Below, in pieces: positions 48,327-57,468 of a stretch of DNA of 64,000 nucleotides (positions within the stretch are counted from its first letter, which is position 1; each line of letters starts with the position of its first letter). The stretch spans positions 1 through 64,000 of the forward strand of contig NZ_JBBAYJ010000005.1 of the NCBI RefSeq assembly GCF_037153975.1, read 5' to 3'. A program made the translations under genes and the position numbers. The DNA is from Aquipuribacter sp. SD81. Its GTDB lineage: Bacteria; Actinomycetota; Actinomycetes; Actinomycetales; JBBAYJ01. The notes under the pieces are model-generated. The model saw nothing but the letters and a program-made list of their open reading frames with translations. It had not been told where the DNA came from and did not search any database.

Positions 48327-49663
48327 CGTCCGTCCTCGTGGTCCGCCAGAAGGGTCGAGCGTGTCACATCGGGGCCGCCGGCCCGTGCCGCGACGGCGTC
48401 GGTGTCGCCCGCGTCGCCGCCGCGACCGAGCAGGCCGAGGGCCTGCAGGAGCGCGACGAGCAGCAGCAGCGCGACGAGCGCGAGCAGCGCGACGAGCGGC
48501 GGGCGCAGCGCGCGCCGGCGCCTCCGCGGGGCGCGCGGCACGACGCGGTGGGCGACGGGAGGGTAGCCGGCCCCGGTGCCGCGGCCGGCGGGCCGACCGA
48601 CCCCGACGGGCCCGGGGCGCTCCCCGCCTGCCCCCCGGCCGGGCGCGGTCCCGCGGGCGGGGGCGGTGCCGTCCTGCACGGCGACGGGCACGGTGGGGCG
48701 CAGCGGCGCCCGACCGGCCGGGGCCGTCGCCGGCACCTGCGCGGCGGCCCGCTCCTCGCGCGCGTCCGGCACGCCCGCGGGCTCGGCCCACGACCCCTCG
48801 CCCGGGGCGTCGAGCCCCTCGCCGCGCCCCAGGGCGCGCAGCCGTTCGGCGAGCGCGGCGACGTCGGGCCGCTCCGCCGGGTCCTTGGCGAGGCAGCGCA
48901 GCACCGTCGCGCGCATCCCGGCCGGGACGGCGCGCGGGCCGTCGTCCGGCAGGGGCGGCACCGGGTCGTGCACGTGCGCGCGGGCGACCTCCGCCGGGTT
49001 CGCCGCGGTGAACGGCGGGTCGCCCGTCAGCAGCTCGTAGGCGACGACCCCGAGGGAGTAGACGTCGGAGCGGGTGGTCGCGCGCCGGCCGCGCGCCTGC
49101 TCCGGCGACAGGTACTCCGCCGTCCCCATCACCAGGCCCGTGCGCGTGACCGGGACCGCGTCGGCGGCGCGGGCGATGCCGAAGTCGGTGACGCTCACGT
49201 GCCCGTCGCACTCCACGAGGTTGGCGGGCTTGACGTCGCGGTGCACGAGGCCGATGCGGTGGGCGGCCGCGAGCGCGTCGGCGACCTGCGCGAGCAGGCC
49301 GGCGACCTCGGTGGCCGGCAGCGGGCCGCGCTCGGCGAGCAGGTCGCCGAGGGTCCGCCCCTCGAGCAGGTCCATGACGAGGTAGGCCACCGACCCCTCC
49401 GGCGTCGGTGCCTCGTCCTCGCCGTAGTCGTGCACCGCCGCCACGTGCGGGTGCCGCACCGAGGCGGCGTGGCGCGCCTCCCCACGGAAGCGCTCGAGGA
49501 ACACCGCGTCGTCGGCGAGCTCCGGGCGCAGCACCTTGACCGCGACGTCGCGGTCGAGGGTGTCGTCGTGGGCGCGCCACACCTCGCCCATCGCCCCGAC
49601 CGCGACCTGGTCGAGCAGGCGGTAGCGGCCGGCGAGCACGAGCCCCGGCCCGGGCACGCTCAC
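48323..49663 (-). CDS. pknA: Serine/threonine protein kinase PknA
   Basis: 446 residues from GTG 49663, overlapping the pbpA stop. Kinase domain ~10-270: VAVGAMGEVWRA, VAVKVLR, HRDVKPANLVE, DFGIARA, GTAEYLSPEQARG. A long Pro/Ala/Arg/Gly-rich juxtamembrane region, one membrane helix (~392-415) and a short outer tail without PASTA domains. PknA works with PknB on division and elongation proteins. The domain order matches PknA rather than a second PknB. Confidence 0.95.
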   Translation of the reverse strand: MSVPGPGLVLAGRYRLLDQVAVGAMGEVWRAHDDTLDRDVAVKVLRPELADDAVFLERFRGEARHAASVRHPHVAAVHDYGEDEAPTPEGSVAYLVMDLLEGRTLGDLLAERGPLPATEVAGLLAQVADALAAAHRIGLVHRDVKPANLVECDGHVSVTDFGIARAADAVPVTRTGLVMGTAEYLSPEQARGRRATTRSDVYSLGVVAYELLTGDPPFTAANPAEVARAHVHDPVPPLPDDGPRAVPAGMRATVLRCLAKDPAERPDVAALAERLRALGRGEGLDAPGEGSWAEPAGVPDAREERAAAQVPATAPAGRAPLRPTVPVAVQDGTAPARGTAPGRGAGGERPGPVGVGRPAGRGTGAGYPPVAHRVVPRAPRRRRRALRPPLVALLALVALLLLVALLQALGLLGRGGDAGDTDAVAARAGGPDVTRSTLLADHEDGR

Positions 49664-51114
49664 GGTGCGAGCACCGCCTCCATGACCGCGCGGGCGATCG
49701 GGGCGGCCACGCGGCCGCCGCTGGTCTCGCTGCCGAGGTCGCCGCCGTTCTCCACGACGACGGCCACGGCGACCTGCGGGTCGTCGGCGGGGGCGAAGGA
49801 CGTGAACCACGCGTGCGGGTCGGTGTCGTTGCCGGTCTGCGCCGTGCCGGTCTTGCCCGCGACCACGACGCCGGCGATCTGCGCGCTCGTGCCGGTCCCG
49901 GCCTCGACGACCTGCACCATCATGTCCGTGAGCTGCTGGGCGGTCTCGGGGGAGACGGCGGCGCCGATCGCCTCGGGCTGCGGCTCGTCGACGACCTGCA
50001 GGTCCGGACCGCGCACGGTCCGCACGAGCTGCGGGCGCATGACGACGCCGTCGTTGGCGATGCCGGCGCTCACCATCGCGACGTGCAGGGGGCTCACCCG
50101 CACGTCGAACTGCCCGATCGCGGCCTGCGCGCTCTGGGGGGCGTTCAGGTCGCCCGGCACGACGGCGGGCGTCGCGGTGAGCGGGATCTCGAGCTGCTCG
50201 AGGATGCCGAAGGCCGCGGCCTGGTCCCGGATGGCCCCGGCGCCGAGGTCGATGCCGATCTGGCCGAAGGCGGGGTTGCACGAGGTGCGCAGCGCGTCGG
50301 CGAGCGTCGTGAGGTCGTCCGGGCCGCACGGCACGCGGCCGTAGTTCGGCAGCGTCGTGGTCGTCTGCGGCAGGTCGAGCTCGGCGGGTCCGGGCAGCTG
50401 GGTCTCCGGGGTGTACTGCCCGCTCTCCAGGGCCGCCGACGCCGTGACGATCTTGAACACCGAGCCGGGCGGGTACAGCCGGCCCGCGATCGCGCGGTTC
50501 TCCAGCGGCCGCGACTCGGCCTCGTTGAGCTCCTGCCACGCCTGCCGCACGTCGCCGAGGTCGTGCGAGGACAGCCGGTCCGGGTCGTAGGACGGGCTGC
50601 TCACCATGGCGAGCACGCGCCCGGTCGCGGGCTCGAGCGCGACGACGGCGCCGCGCTGCTCGCCGAGCGCCTCGGCGGCGACCTGCTGGACCTCCGGGTC
50701 GAGCGTGAGCTGCACGGAGCCGCCCGAGGGGTCCTGTCCGGTGAGCACCTGCCCGATGCGGCTGTAGAACAACGAGTCGGCGGTGCCGGCGAGCACGTCG
50801 TTGTACGCGCGCTCCATGGCGCTCGTGCCGTAGACGATCGAGTAGTAGCCGGTCGTGTGCGCGTACAGCGGGCCCTGCGGGTACTGCCGCAGGTAGCGGT
50901 AGGCGCCGTCGACCTCGACGCTCTCCGCCACCGGCTGCCCCGCGACCACGATGGGACCGCGCTCGCGACCGAACTCGCGGTACACCTCGCGGACGTTGCC
51001 CTGGCCGGCGGAGACCCCCGCGGCGTCGACGAACTGCACCCACGAGGTCGACAGGAGCAGGCTGCCGAGGAGCAGGGCGACGACGACGGCGAGCCGGCGC
51101 AGCGGGCCGTTCAC
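49660..51114 (-). CDS. pbpA: Class B penicillin-binding protein PbpA
   Basis: 484 residues from GTG 51114. N-terminal membrane anchor (~7-27), a short PBP dimer-like domain (~45-140) and the transpeptidase: SxxK in PPGSVFKIV, SxN as RTSCNPAFG, and KTG in VVVAGKTGTAQTG. It cross-links peptidoglycan; in mycobacteria PbpA acts at the septum and is phosphorylated by PknB. It overlaps both the SEDS gene upstream and pknA downstream. Confidence 0.96.
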   Translation of the reverse strand: MNGPLRRLAVVVALLLGSLLLSTSWVQFVDAAGVSAGQGNVREVYREFGRERGPIVVAGQPVAESVEVDGAYRYLRQYPQGPLYAHTTGYYSIVYGTSAMERAYNDVLAGTADSLFYSRIGQVLTGQDPSGGSVQLTLDPEVQQVAAEALGEQRGAVVALEPATGRVLAMVSSPSYDPDRLSSHDLGDVRQAWQELNEAESRPLENRAIAGRLYPPGSVFKIVTASAALESGQYTPETQLPGPAELDLPQTTTTLPNYGRVPCGPDDLTTLADALRTSCNPAFGQIGIDLGAGAIRDQAAAFGILEQLEIPLTATPAVVPGDLNAPQSAQAAIGQFDVRVSPLHVAMVSAGIANDGVVMRPQLVRTVRGPDLQVVDEPQPEAIGAAVSPETAQQLTDMMVQVVEAGTGTSAQIAGVVVAGKTGTAQTGNDTDPHAWFTSFAPADDPQVAVAVVVENGGDLGSETSGGRVAAPIARAVMEAVLAP

Positions 51115-52514
51115 GGCAGCCTCACCACCTGCGTGGGGTTCTCGTCCTGCGGCGAGGCGGGGGCGAGGGCGGCGCCCGGACGGGCCGGCGGCAGGTCGGG
51201 ACGGCGCGCGAGGTCTGACACGCGCAGCAGCAGGGCGACGACGATCCACGAGCCGAGCAGCGACGAGCCGCCGTAGGCGAGGAACGGCATCGTGAGGCCG
51301 GTGAGGGGGATCACCCCGGTGACGCCGCCCGCCACGACGAAGACCTGCAGCGCGATGGAGAACGCGAGACCGGCGGCGAGCAGCTTGCCGAAGCCGTCAC
51401 GGACGCCGATCGCCGTACGCAGGCCGCGCTGCACGAGGATCCCGTACAGCACGAGGATCGCGAACAGCCCGGCGAGGCCGAGCTCCTCGCCCAGCGCGGC
51501 GAAGATGAAGTCGCTCTCGGCGAAGGGGACGATGTCGGGGCTGCCACGGCCGAGGCCGGTGCCGAGCAGGCCGCCGTCGGCCATGCCGTACAGCCCCTGC
51601 ACGACCTGGTACGACCCGCCGGGCGCGTCGATGAGCTCGGGGTCGAACGGGTCGAGCCACACGCGGACGCGGTTCTGCACGTGGCCGAACAGCTGGTAGG
51701 CGACCGCGCACCCGGCGACGAACAGCCCGAGGCCGATGACGATCCACGAGACCCGCTCGGTGGCGACGTAGAGCATCGCGACGAAGATCCCGAAGAACAG
51801 CAGCGAGGTCCCGAGGTCGCGCTCGAAGACGAGGACCCCGACGCTCGCGAGCCACGCGACGAGGATCGGGCCGAGGTCGCGGGCCCGCGGCAGCCGCAGC
51901 CCGAGCACCTTCGGCCCGACCAGCGACAGCGTGTCCCGGGCGACGACGAGGTAGCCGGCGAAGAAGACGATGATGGCGATCTTGCCGAGCTCGGCGGGCT
52001 GGAACGTCGTGACGCCGAGGTCGATCCAGATCCGCGCGCCGTTGACCTGGCGCCCGAGGCCGGGCACGAGCGGCAGCAGGAGCAGCACGAGGCCGACGAC
52101 CATCGCGGTGTACGTGCGCGCGCGCAGCCTGCGGTGGTCGCGGAGCACGACGAGCACGATCCCTGCGACCACGATGCTGATCGCGGCGGCCCCGAGCTGG
52201 CGCACCGCGAGCGACGTGCCGTCGGCCAGGTCGAGCCGGTGGATCATGACGAGCCCGAGGCCGTTGACGAGCAGCGCGATCGGCACGATGACGGGGTCGG
52301 CGTAGGGGGCGGCGAAGCGGACGACGAGGTGCAGCGCGACCCCGAGCCCGAGCAGGCCCCCGCCGATGGCGAGCAGGCGGACCGGCAGCGTGCCGTCGAC
52401 CCCGAGCCCGACGAGGGCGTACGCGGCGCACGACACGACGACGGCCGCGACGATGAGCAGCAGCTCGAAGCCGCGCCGGGTGCCGGGGGAGAACGCGGTG
52501 ACGATCGTCGTCAT
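51111..52514 (-). CDS. rodA: SEDS family peptidoglycan glycosyltransferase (RodA/FtsW-type)
   Basis: 467 residues from ATG 52514, with ten or more membrane helices. SEDS signatures: RQVNGARIWIDLG, FQPAELGKIA (the conserved Pro-Ala-Glu-x-x-Lys), FERDLGTSLL with the functional Asp, AESDFIFAALGEELG, TGLTMPFLAYGGSS. It polymerises lipid II together with the neighbouring PbpA. By position (pstP-rodA-pbpA) it corresponds to mycobacterial RodA. Overlaps pstP and pbpA by four nt each. Confidence 0.95.
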   Translation of the reverse strand: MTTIVTAFSPGTRRGFELLLIVAAVVVSCAAYALVGLGVDGTLPVRLLAIGGGLLGLGVALHLVVRFAAPYADPVIVPIALLVNGLGLVMIHRLDLADGTSLAVRQLGAAAISIVVAGIVLVVLRDHRRLRARTYTAMVVGLVLLLLPLVPGLGRQVNGARIWIDLGVTTFQPAELGKIAIIVFFAGYLVVARDTLSLVGPKVLGLRLPRARDLGPILVAWLASVGVLVFERDLGTSLLFFGIFVAMLYVATERVSWIVIGLGLFVAGCAVAYQLFGHVQNRVRVWLDPFDPELIDAPGGSYQVVQGLYGMADGGLLGTGLGRGSPDIVPFAESDFIFAALGEELGLAGLFAILVLYGILVQRGLRTAIGVRDGFGKLLAAGLAFSIALQVFVVAGGVTGVIPLTGLTMPFLAYGGSSLLGSWIVVALLLRVSDLARRPDLPPARPGAALAPASPQDENPTQVVRLP

Positions 52515-53836
52515 CGGCCGCTCCCCGGGGCCGAGGCCCCGCCCGTCGGCTCGGGGGCCGCCGTCGCCGCCGTCGTGCCCGTGCCTGTCGTGCCTGTCGT
52601 GCCCGTGCCCGTCGCGCTCGTGGACTGCGGCGCCGGGAGCCGCAGGCCCTCGGCGCGGGAGCGGGCGTCGTCGAGGCCGGAGGCGGTGATGCCCTCGCTC
52701 ACGGGCCCGCGCTGGTACACGGGCAGCTGCTCGAGGGGGATGTCGGTGACCTCCACGACGCTGGACAGCCGCAGCGGCCCGAGGTCCTGCGGCAGCCCGC
52801 GGTACACCGCGACCACCTCGGTGCCGTCCTGGGCCTGGGCGACCCCGACGAAGTACTGCTGCTGCGACCACGTCCACGCCGCCCACACCGAGCCGGCGAG
52901 CCCGGCGACGAGCACGGCGACGACCGCCCAGAACACCCAGCGGCGCCCGAGCGGGGTGTCGTCGTCGTCCTCGTCGTCGGCGTCGGCCTGCCGGGTGAGC
53001 GAGGCCGCGCGCTGCGCCGGGGAGTCCGCCGCGGCGGCCGCGGCAGGACCGCCGCGGGTGCGGGCGGCGGCCGCCCCGACGACCTGCGGCGCGGTGGACG
53101 GCGGGTCGTCGAGGTCGACGACGTCGGCGACGACGACGGTGATGTTGTCCTGGCCGCCGCCGCGCAGTGCGAGGCGCACGAGGTTCTCCGCCGTCTGGGC
53201 GGGCGGGTCGCCGGCGGCGAGGGTGTCGTGGAGCGTGTCGTGGGACACGAAGCCGGACAGCCCGTCGGAGCACAGCAGCCAGCGGTCGCCGGGCCTGCCC
53301 TCGCGCACGGACAGGTCGGGCTCGTCGCCGTGCTCGCCGGTGAGCACGCGCATGACGACGTTGCGCTGCGGGTGGTTCTCGGCCTCCTCGGCCGTGATGC
53401 GGCCCGCGTCGACGAGGCTCTGCACGTACGTGTGGTCGGCCGTGACCTGCACGAGCTCGCCCTGGCGGAGCAGGTAGGCCCGGGAGTCGCCGATGTGGGC
53501 GAGGATCAGCCGGCTGCCCGCCCGCAGCAGGGCCGTGACGGTCGTGCCCATGCCCGCGAGGTCAGGGTCCTCGCGCACCCGGTCCTGCAGGGCCACGTTC
53601 GTGCGGCGCAGCACCTGCGCGAGGCGGGTCTGCCCCTCGCTGCTGCTGAGGGCCTCCCCGTCGAGCGCGGCGAGCTGGCCGACGGCGAGGGACGACGCGA
53701 CGTCGCCGCCCGCGTGCCCGCCCATGCCGTCGGCGACGACGAGCAGGTGCGGCCCGGCGTAGCCGGAGTCCTGGTTGTTGACGTAGCGACCGAGGCCGAT
53801 GTCGCTGCGCGCGGCGTAGCGGAGGGCGATGGACAC
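52511..53836 (-). CDS. pstP: PP2C-type serine/threonine phosphatase PstP
   Basis: 441 residues from GTG 53836. PPM phosphatase domain ~1-235: VVADGMGGHAGGDVASS, GMGTTVTALL, AHIGDSRAYLLR, LCSDGLSGF, GGGQDNITVVVADV, giving the metal-binding aspartates. A membrane helix at ~298-320 and an extracellular domain of ~110 residues with a Thr/Gly-rich tail follow. It dephosphorylates PknA, PknB and their substrates. Overlaps the SEDS gene and, by a single base, fhaB. Confidence 0.96.
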   Translation of the reverse strand: MSIALRYAARSDIGLGRYVNNQDSGYAGPHLLVVADGMGGHAGGDVASSLAVGQLAALDGEALSSSEGQTRLAQVLRRTNVALQDRVREDPDLAGMGTTVTALLRAGSRLILAHIGDSRAYLLRQGELVQVTADHTYVQSLVDAGRITAEEAENHPQRNVVMRVLTGEHGDEPDLSVREGRPGDRWLLCSDGLSGFVSHDTLHDTLAAGDPPAQTAENLVRLALRGGGQDNITVVVADVVDLDDPPSTAPQVVGAAAARTRGGPAAAAAADSPAQRAASLTRQADADDEDDDDTPLGRRWVFWAVVAVLVAGLAGSVWAAWTWSQQQYFVGVAQAQDGTEVVAVYRGLPQDLGPLRLSSVVEVTDIPLEQLPVYQRGPVSEGITASGLDDARSRAEGLRLPAPQSTSATGTGTTGTTGTGTTAATAAPEPTGGASAPGSGR

Positions 53837-54384
53837 TAGGCCCTCAGCTCCAGCACGGTGCGGCCGATGCGGATCGGCACCCGCACCTGCAGCGGGACCG
53901 TGCCCTGCACCTGCTCCTTGCGCACGTAGGTGCCGTTGGTCGAGCCGAGGTCCTCCAGCACCCACTGCCCGTCGGCGCGGGAGATGCGCGCGTGACGGCC
54001 CGAGGCGTACTCGTCGTCCACGACGAGGGTGCAGTCCGCGGCGCGCCCGATGGTGATCGCGCTCGTGCCGAGGGTGATGGTCGTGCCGCGCAGCGACCCC
54101 TCGGTGACGACGAGCTGGCGCGGCAGGGCCGGCTGCCGGGGCGCGGCCGGCTGCTGCGGGGCGGCCTGCTGGGGCTGCGCCGGCTGCCCGGAGGGCACGG
54201 GCTGGGCCGGCTGGTTCTGGCCGCGGGCGCCGCGGGCCGGCGCCTCGCGCGCCTGCCGCGGCTGCCGCACCGCGACGCGCGTGCCGTAGAGGTCGCCGCG
54301 CAGCACGCCGACCACCCCGAGGACGAACAGCCAGAGCAGGACCAGCAGGCCGAGCTGGAGCACGGTGAGGGTGAGCTCGCTCAT
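53836..54384 (-). CDS. fhaB: FHA-domain membrane protein FhaB (FipA)
   Basis: 182 residues from ATG 54384. N-terminal helix (~7-28), a Gln/Pro/Ala-rich linker, and a C-terminal forkhead-associated domain (~95-180): TIGRAADCTLVVDDEYASGRH (in two parts), RISRADGQWVLEDLGSTNGTYV. It reads phosphothreonine marks made by PknA/PknB and binds FtsZ/FtsQ in mycobacteria. The TAG stop shares its first base with the pstP GTG. Confidence 0.95.
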   Translation of the reverse strand: MSELTLTVLQLGLLVLLWLFVLGVVGVLRGDLYGTRVAVRQPRQAREAPARGARGQNQPAQPVPSGQPAQPQQAAPQQPAAPRQPALPRQLVVTEGSLRGTTITLGTSAITIGRAADCTLVVDDEYASGRHARISRADGQWVLEDLGSTNGTYVRKEQVQGTVPLQVRVPIRIGRTVLELRA

Positions 54385-54394
54385 GCGCCGGCCC

Positions 54395-55117
54395 TCACCC
54401 CGCGTCCCGCACGACGATGCGCGTGCGCCCGACGTGCACGGTGTCGCCGACCTCCAGGGCCTGGTGCCCGACCTGCTGCTCGGAGCCGTCGGGGTCGCCG
54501 GCCGCGGACACGTACGTGCCGTTCGTCGACCCGAGGTCGAGGACCGACAGGACGGTGCGGCCCGCACCGGGCTCCACGCGCAACTCGGCGTGCCGGCGGG
54601 ACACCCCGGTGTCGTCGAGGACGATGTCGGCGTCCGAGCCGCGCCCGACCGTCGTGACCGGGCCGGTGAGCACGTAGGCGCGTCCGTCGACCTCGATGAC
54701 GGGGCGTCCGGCGGTGCTCGTGCGGCTCGTCGCGGGCGCGACCGCGCCCTTGACCGTCTGGCTGCCGACGTCGAAGAGGCCGACCTCGAGGTCCTCGTCG
54801 CGGTCGAGCACGACCGTCACGGGGCCGACGAAGGCGTAGCGCTGCTTGTCGGCGTGCTCCATGACCGCGGCGGCGAGCTCGTCGGACAGCGCGTCCTCCC
54901 ACTCGGCGAGCCGGTCGTGGTCCTCGCCGGACAGCGTGACGGTGAACGCGTTCGGCACCAGCGTGCGGCCGCGGCCGAGGACGGCGGCCCGGTCGTCGAG
55001 CTCGCGGCGCAGCGCGGAGGCGATCTCCACCGGCTGCACCTTCGACTTGAAGGTGCGGGCGAAGACGCTGCTCACGGCGCGCTCCACGCCCTTCTCGAAA
55101 CGGTCGAGCAGACCCAC
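54395..55117 (-). CDS. fhaA: FHA-domain protein FhaA (DUF3662)
   Basis: 240 residues from GTG 55117, with GGAGGAGG about nine bases upstream. An N-terminal DUF3662 domain (GLLDRFEKGVERAVSSVFAR, TFKSKVQPVEIASALRREL) is followed by a C-terminal FHA domain (TVGRGSDADIVLDDTGVSRRH in two parts, DLGSTNGTYV). In mycobacteria FhaA binds the phosphorylated pseudokinase domain of MviN/MurJ and slows wall synthesis. The linker is much shorter than in M. tuberculosis FhaA (~530 residues). First gene of the fhaA-to-pknB operon. Confidence 0.95.
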   Translation of the reverse strand: MGLLDRFEKGVERAVSSVFARTFKSKVQPVEIASALRRELDDRAAVLGRGRTLVPNAFTVTLSGEDHDRLAEWEDALSDELAAAVMEHADKQRYAFVGPVTVVLDRDEDLEVGLFDVGSQTVKGAVAPATSRTSTAGRPVIEVDGRAYVLTGPVTTVGRGSDADIVLDDTGVSRRHAELRVEPGAGRTVLSVLDLGSTNGTYVSAAGDPDGSEQQVGHQALEVGDTVHVGRTRIVVRDAG

Positions 55118-55283
55118 GGTCGGTCCACCTCCTCCCACTGTGTGCTGGTTCGTGCGTGCCGGTGCGAGGGCACGACGGCGCACCGGGGCACGCCCGGCCG
55201 CTTCGCACAGTACCGGCGGGGGTGCCGGGCAGCAGCACGCGCGGTCCGTCGCAGGGGGTGCGTCGGTGTACTCTCGTCGCTGC

Positions 55284-55367
55284 GCGCGAGTGGCGGAATA
55301 GGCAGACGCGCACGGTTCAGGTCCGTGTGCCCGAAAGGGCGTGGGGGTTCAACTCCCCCCTCGCGCA
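55284..55367 (+). tRNA. tRNA-Leu (anticodon CAG)
   Basis: An 84-nt class II tRNA. Acceptor GCGCGAG pairs with CTCGCGC plus A at 55367; anticodon stem-loop CACGG-TTCAGGT-CCGTG (anticodon 55318-55320); variable arm around GCCCGAAAGGGC; T arm GGGGG-TTCAACT-CCCCC. CCA is not encoded. TACTCT at 55269-55274 may be the -10. A terminator and a restriction-type locus follow directly. Confidence 0.96.
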
Positions 55368-55376
55368 CGCGCAGCA

Positions 55377-55402
55377 GGCCGGGGCACCGAGGTGCCCCGG
55401 CC
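55377..55402. terminator. Bidirectional terminator after tRNA-Leu
   Basis: GGCCGGGGCACC pairs perfectly with GGTGCCCCGGCC around a two-base loop, followed by TCT. It separates the tRNA from the convergent vsr gene, whose stop is five bases away. Confidence 0.88.
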
Positions 55403-55407
55403 TCTCG

Positions 55408-55890
55408 TCAGTCCTGGCGCGGCCGAACGACTGGGGACCTGCCAGTGAGGGCGGCGACTACGAGCCCTGCGGCGTGTTCCGGGGCCTCGTGCTCCCACAC
55501 CCTCAGGACGTCCCACCCGAGGTCGCGCAGGACCCGGGTCGAATCGGCGTCCCGCGCTTGGTTGGCGGCGATCTTGGTGGCCCACCACGCGCTGTTGCTG
55601 CCACCCGGGCGGGTCCCGTGCGCGGGGCAGCCGTGCCAGAAGCACCCGTCGACGAAGACAGCAAGACGCCTGCGCGTGAAGGCGATGTCGATCGTGCGCC
55701 GCCGCTGACCCGGGATCGGGTAGGCGACGCGGTACCGCAGCCCCTGGGCGTGGAGCAGCCGCCGGAGCTCCAGCTCGGGACGGGTGTCCCTGCGCCTCAG
55801 TCCGCTCATCCGACGCGAGACGTGCTCGGCTGCCCCGCCGGGGTGGGCGGGGACGGCTTGTGGCACCGTCCGTGGTGGGCAAGGGTCCAT
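55408..55890 (-). CDS. Very short patch repair-type (Vsr) endonuclease 2
   Basis: 160 residues from ATG 55890. VSRRMSGLRRRDTRPELELR is the N-terminal signature, TIDIAF holds the metal-binding Asp68, FVDGCFWHGCPAHG carries Cys83, His86, Cys88 and His91, and GWDVLRVWEHEAPE closes the fold. It should repair T:G mismatches from deaminated methylcytosine in the site of the adjacent methyltransferase. It differs widely from the Vsr at 31 kb outside the core motifs, so the two were probably acquired separately. Divergent from the methyltransferase, 149 nt between starts. Confidence 0.92.
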   Translation of the reverse strand: MDPCPPRTVPQAVPAHPGGAAEHVSRRMSGLRRRDTRPELELRRLLHAQGLRYRVAYPIPGQRRRTIDIAFTRRRLAVFVDGCFWHGCPAHGTRPGGSNSAWWATKIAANQARDADSTRVLRDLGWDVLRVWEHEAPEHAAGLVVAALTGRSPVVRPRQD

Positions 55891-55994
55891 GCGTCGATCC
55901 TCGTGGAGCACCGTGCGGACGTCGTGTCCACAGGCGACGTGGCAGCACTCCATCCACATCCGCCGCCGCGTCGCCTTCTCACGGTGGCAGGTGT

Positions 55995-56012
55995 TAGCTA
56001 AGCTCTGAGCTA
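55995..56012. promoter_or_regulatory. Inverted repeat upstream of methyltransferase 2
   Basis: TAGCT and AGCTA flank eight bases (AAGCTCTG) in the vsr2-methyltransferase gap, about 28 nt before the GTG start and within an unusually AT-rich stretch (GTTAGCTAAGCT...ATCACCATAACG). It could be an operator; a methyltransferase that represses its own gene, or a controller protein encoded elsewhere, would fit. Confidence 0.4.
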
Positions 56013-56039
56013 TCACCATAACGAGGAGAGGGGGCTGCG

Positions 56040-57437
56040 GTGGGTCGCCCAGTCGGAACGGCACCATCGGTCGTCAGGCCCGCCAGCGGAGGGCGCGAGA
56101 GCGCCCCCTTCACTTTCGTCGACCTCTTCGCCGGCATCGGCGGCTTCCACGCCGCCCTGTCGGCACTCGGCGGCAGGTGCGTCTACGCATCGGAGATCGA
56201 CCTGGCCGCGGCGCGCGTGTACGAGCGCAACTGGGGTCTTGCGCCGGCGGGTGACATCGTCGAGGCGACCGAGCAGCGGATGGACGTGCCGGAGCACGAT
56301 GTCCTCGTCGCAGGGTTCCCCTGCCAGCCATTCTCGAAGTCAGGCATGCAGCGGGGCATGGACGAGGCGCGCGGCACGCTCTTCTGGAACATCTTGCGGG
56401 TCGTCGAGGAGCGCAGTCCCTCTGTCGTCCTGCTGGAGAACGTCCGCAACCTCGCGGGCCCACGTCACCGGCACGAGTGGCACGTGATCATCAAGTCGTT
56501 GCGCCAGCTCGGCTACCGTGTCTCCTCGGCGCCGGCGGTCTTCTCACCGCACCTCCTCCCGCCGGACCAGGGGGGGCGCCCGCAGGTGCGCGAGCGGGTC
56601 TTCATCGCCGCGACACGGGTCGAGGACCTCGACGACGCCTGGACCGACATGCCTCCCGTCGTGACGCCTCGGGCAGAGGGTTGGGATCCCTCCGTGTGGG
56701 ACATCGAGGACTACCTCGACCCTGAGGGGTCCACGGTCACGCCGGCGACCAGGATGACGGCCGCCGAGGTGCGCTGGGTGTCGGCGTGGGACGACTTCGT
56801 CCAGTCCTTGCGACGCGCGGGCGAGCTGCGGCTGCCGGGGTTCCCGATCTGGGCGGACGAGTTTCGGCTTCCTGAGGACCTCGTCGTCTCCATGGTGACG
56901 CCGACGTGGAAGGCCGGCTTCTTGCGCAAGAACGCTGTCCTGTACGCCCGCCACCGCGACGTCATCGACGCGTGGCTGGACCGCTGGGACGGTTTGGAGG
57001 GGTTCCCGCCCTCCCGTCGCAAGCTCGAGTGGCAGGCACAGGACGCGACCTCGCTGTGGGACACCGTCCTCCACTTCCGCCCCTCGGGCATCAGGGCCAA
57101 ACGGGCCACCTACCTGCCGGCCCTCGTGGCGATCACGCAGACGAGCGTCGTTGCCTCGCGTCGTCGCCGGCTCACGGTTCGCGAGGCCGCGCGGCTGCAG
57201 GGTCTTCCCGAATGGTTCGACTTCGGGGACCAGCGTGACGCGGCGTCGTTCAAGCAGCTCGGGAACGCCGTCAACGTCGGGGTCGTGCACCACGTCCTGA
57301 GGCAGCACGTGCTGCGAGACGCCGACCTGCTGGGCACGAAGAGCCCCCTGGTGCGGGCCGCCGCAGAGGCGTCGCCGGACCCCAGCGCCTTGCTGGACGC
57401 ACACCGAGGTCGAGGAGGGCACCTGGAGGCGTCCTGA
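56040..57437 (+). CDS. DNA (cytosine-5)-methyltransferase 2
   Basis: 465 residues, GTG start after a GAGGAGAGGGGG purine tract. Motif I FVDLFAGIGGFHAAL, motif IV VAGFPCQPFSKSG with the catalytic Cys, motif VI LLENVRNL, motif VIII RPQVRERVF, motif X FKQLGNAVNVGVVHHV. The target-recognition region (~200-345) is long. It methylates C5 of a cytosine in an unknown site. The gene has GC-rich codon use like the backbone, unlike methyltransferase 1. An HNH nuclease gene follows 31 nt downstream, giving a complete restriction-modification pair plus Vsr. Confidence 0.94.
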   Translation: MGRPVGTAPSVVRPASGGRESAPFTFVDLFAGIGGFHAALSALGGRCVYASEIDLAAARVYERNWGLAPAGDIVEATEQRMDVPEHDVLVAGFPCQPFSKSGMQRGMDEARGTLFWNILRVVEERSPSVVLLENVRNLAGPRHRHEWHVIIKSLRQLGYRVSSAPAVFSPHLLPPDQGGRPQVRERVFIAATRVEDLDDAWTDMPPVVTPRAEGWDPSVWDIEDYLDPEGSTVTPATRMTAAEVRWVSAWDDFVQSLRRAGELRLPGFPIWADEFRLPEDLVVSMVTPTWKAGFLRKNAVLYARHRDVIDAWLDRWDGLEGFPPSRRKLEWQAQDATSLWDTVLHFRPSGIRAKRATYLPALVAITQTSVVASRRRRLTVREAARLQGLPEWFDFGDQRDAASFKQLGNAVNVGVVHHVLRQHVLRDADLLGTKSPLVRAAAEASPDPSALLDAHRGRGGHLEAS

Positions 57438-57468
57438 TGGCGCGAAGACCTGCCAGTAGCGTGCGGCC

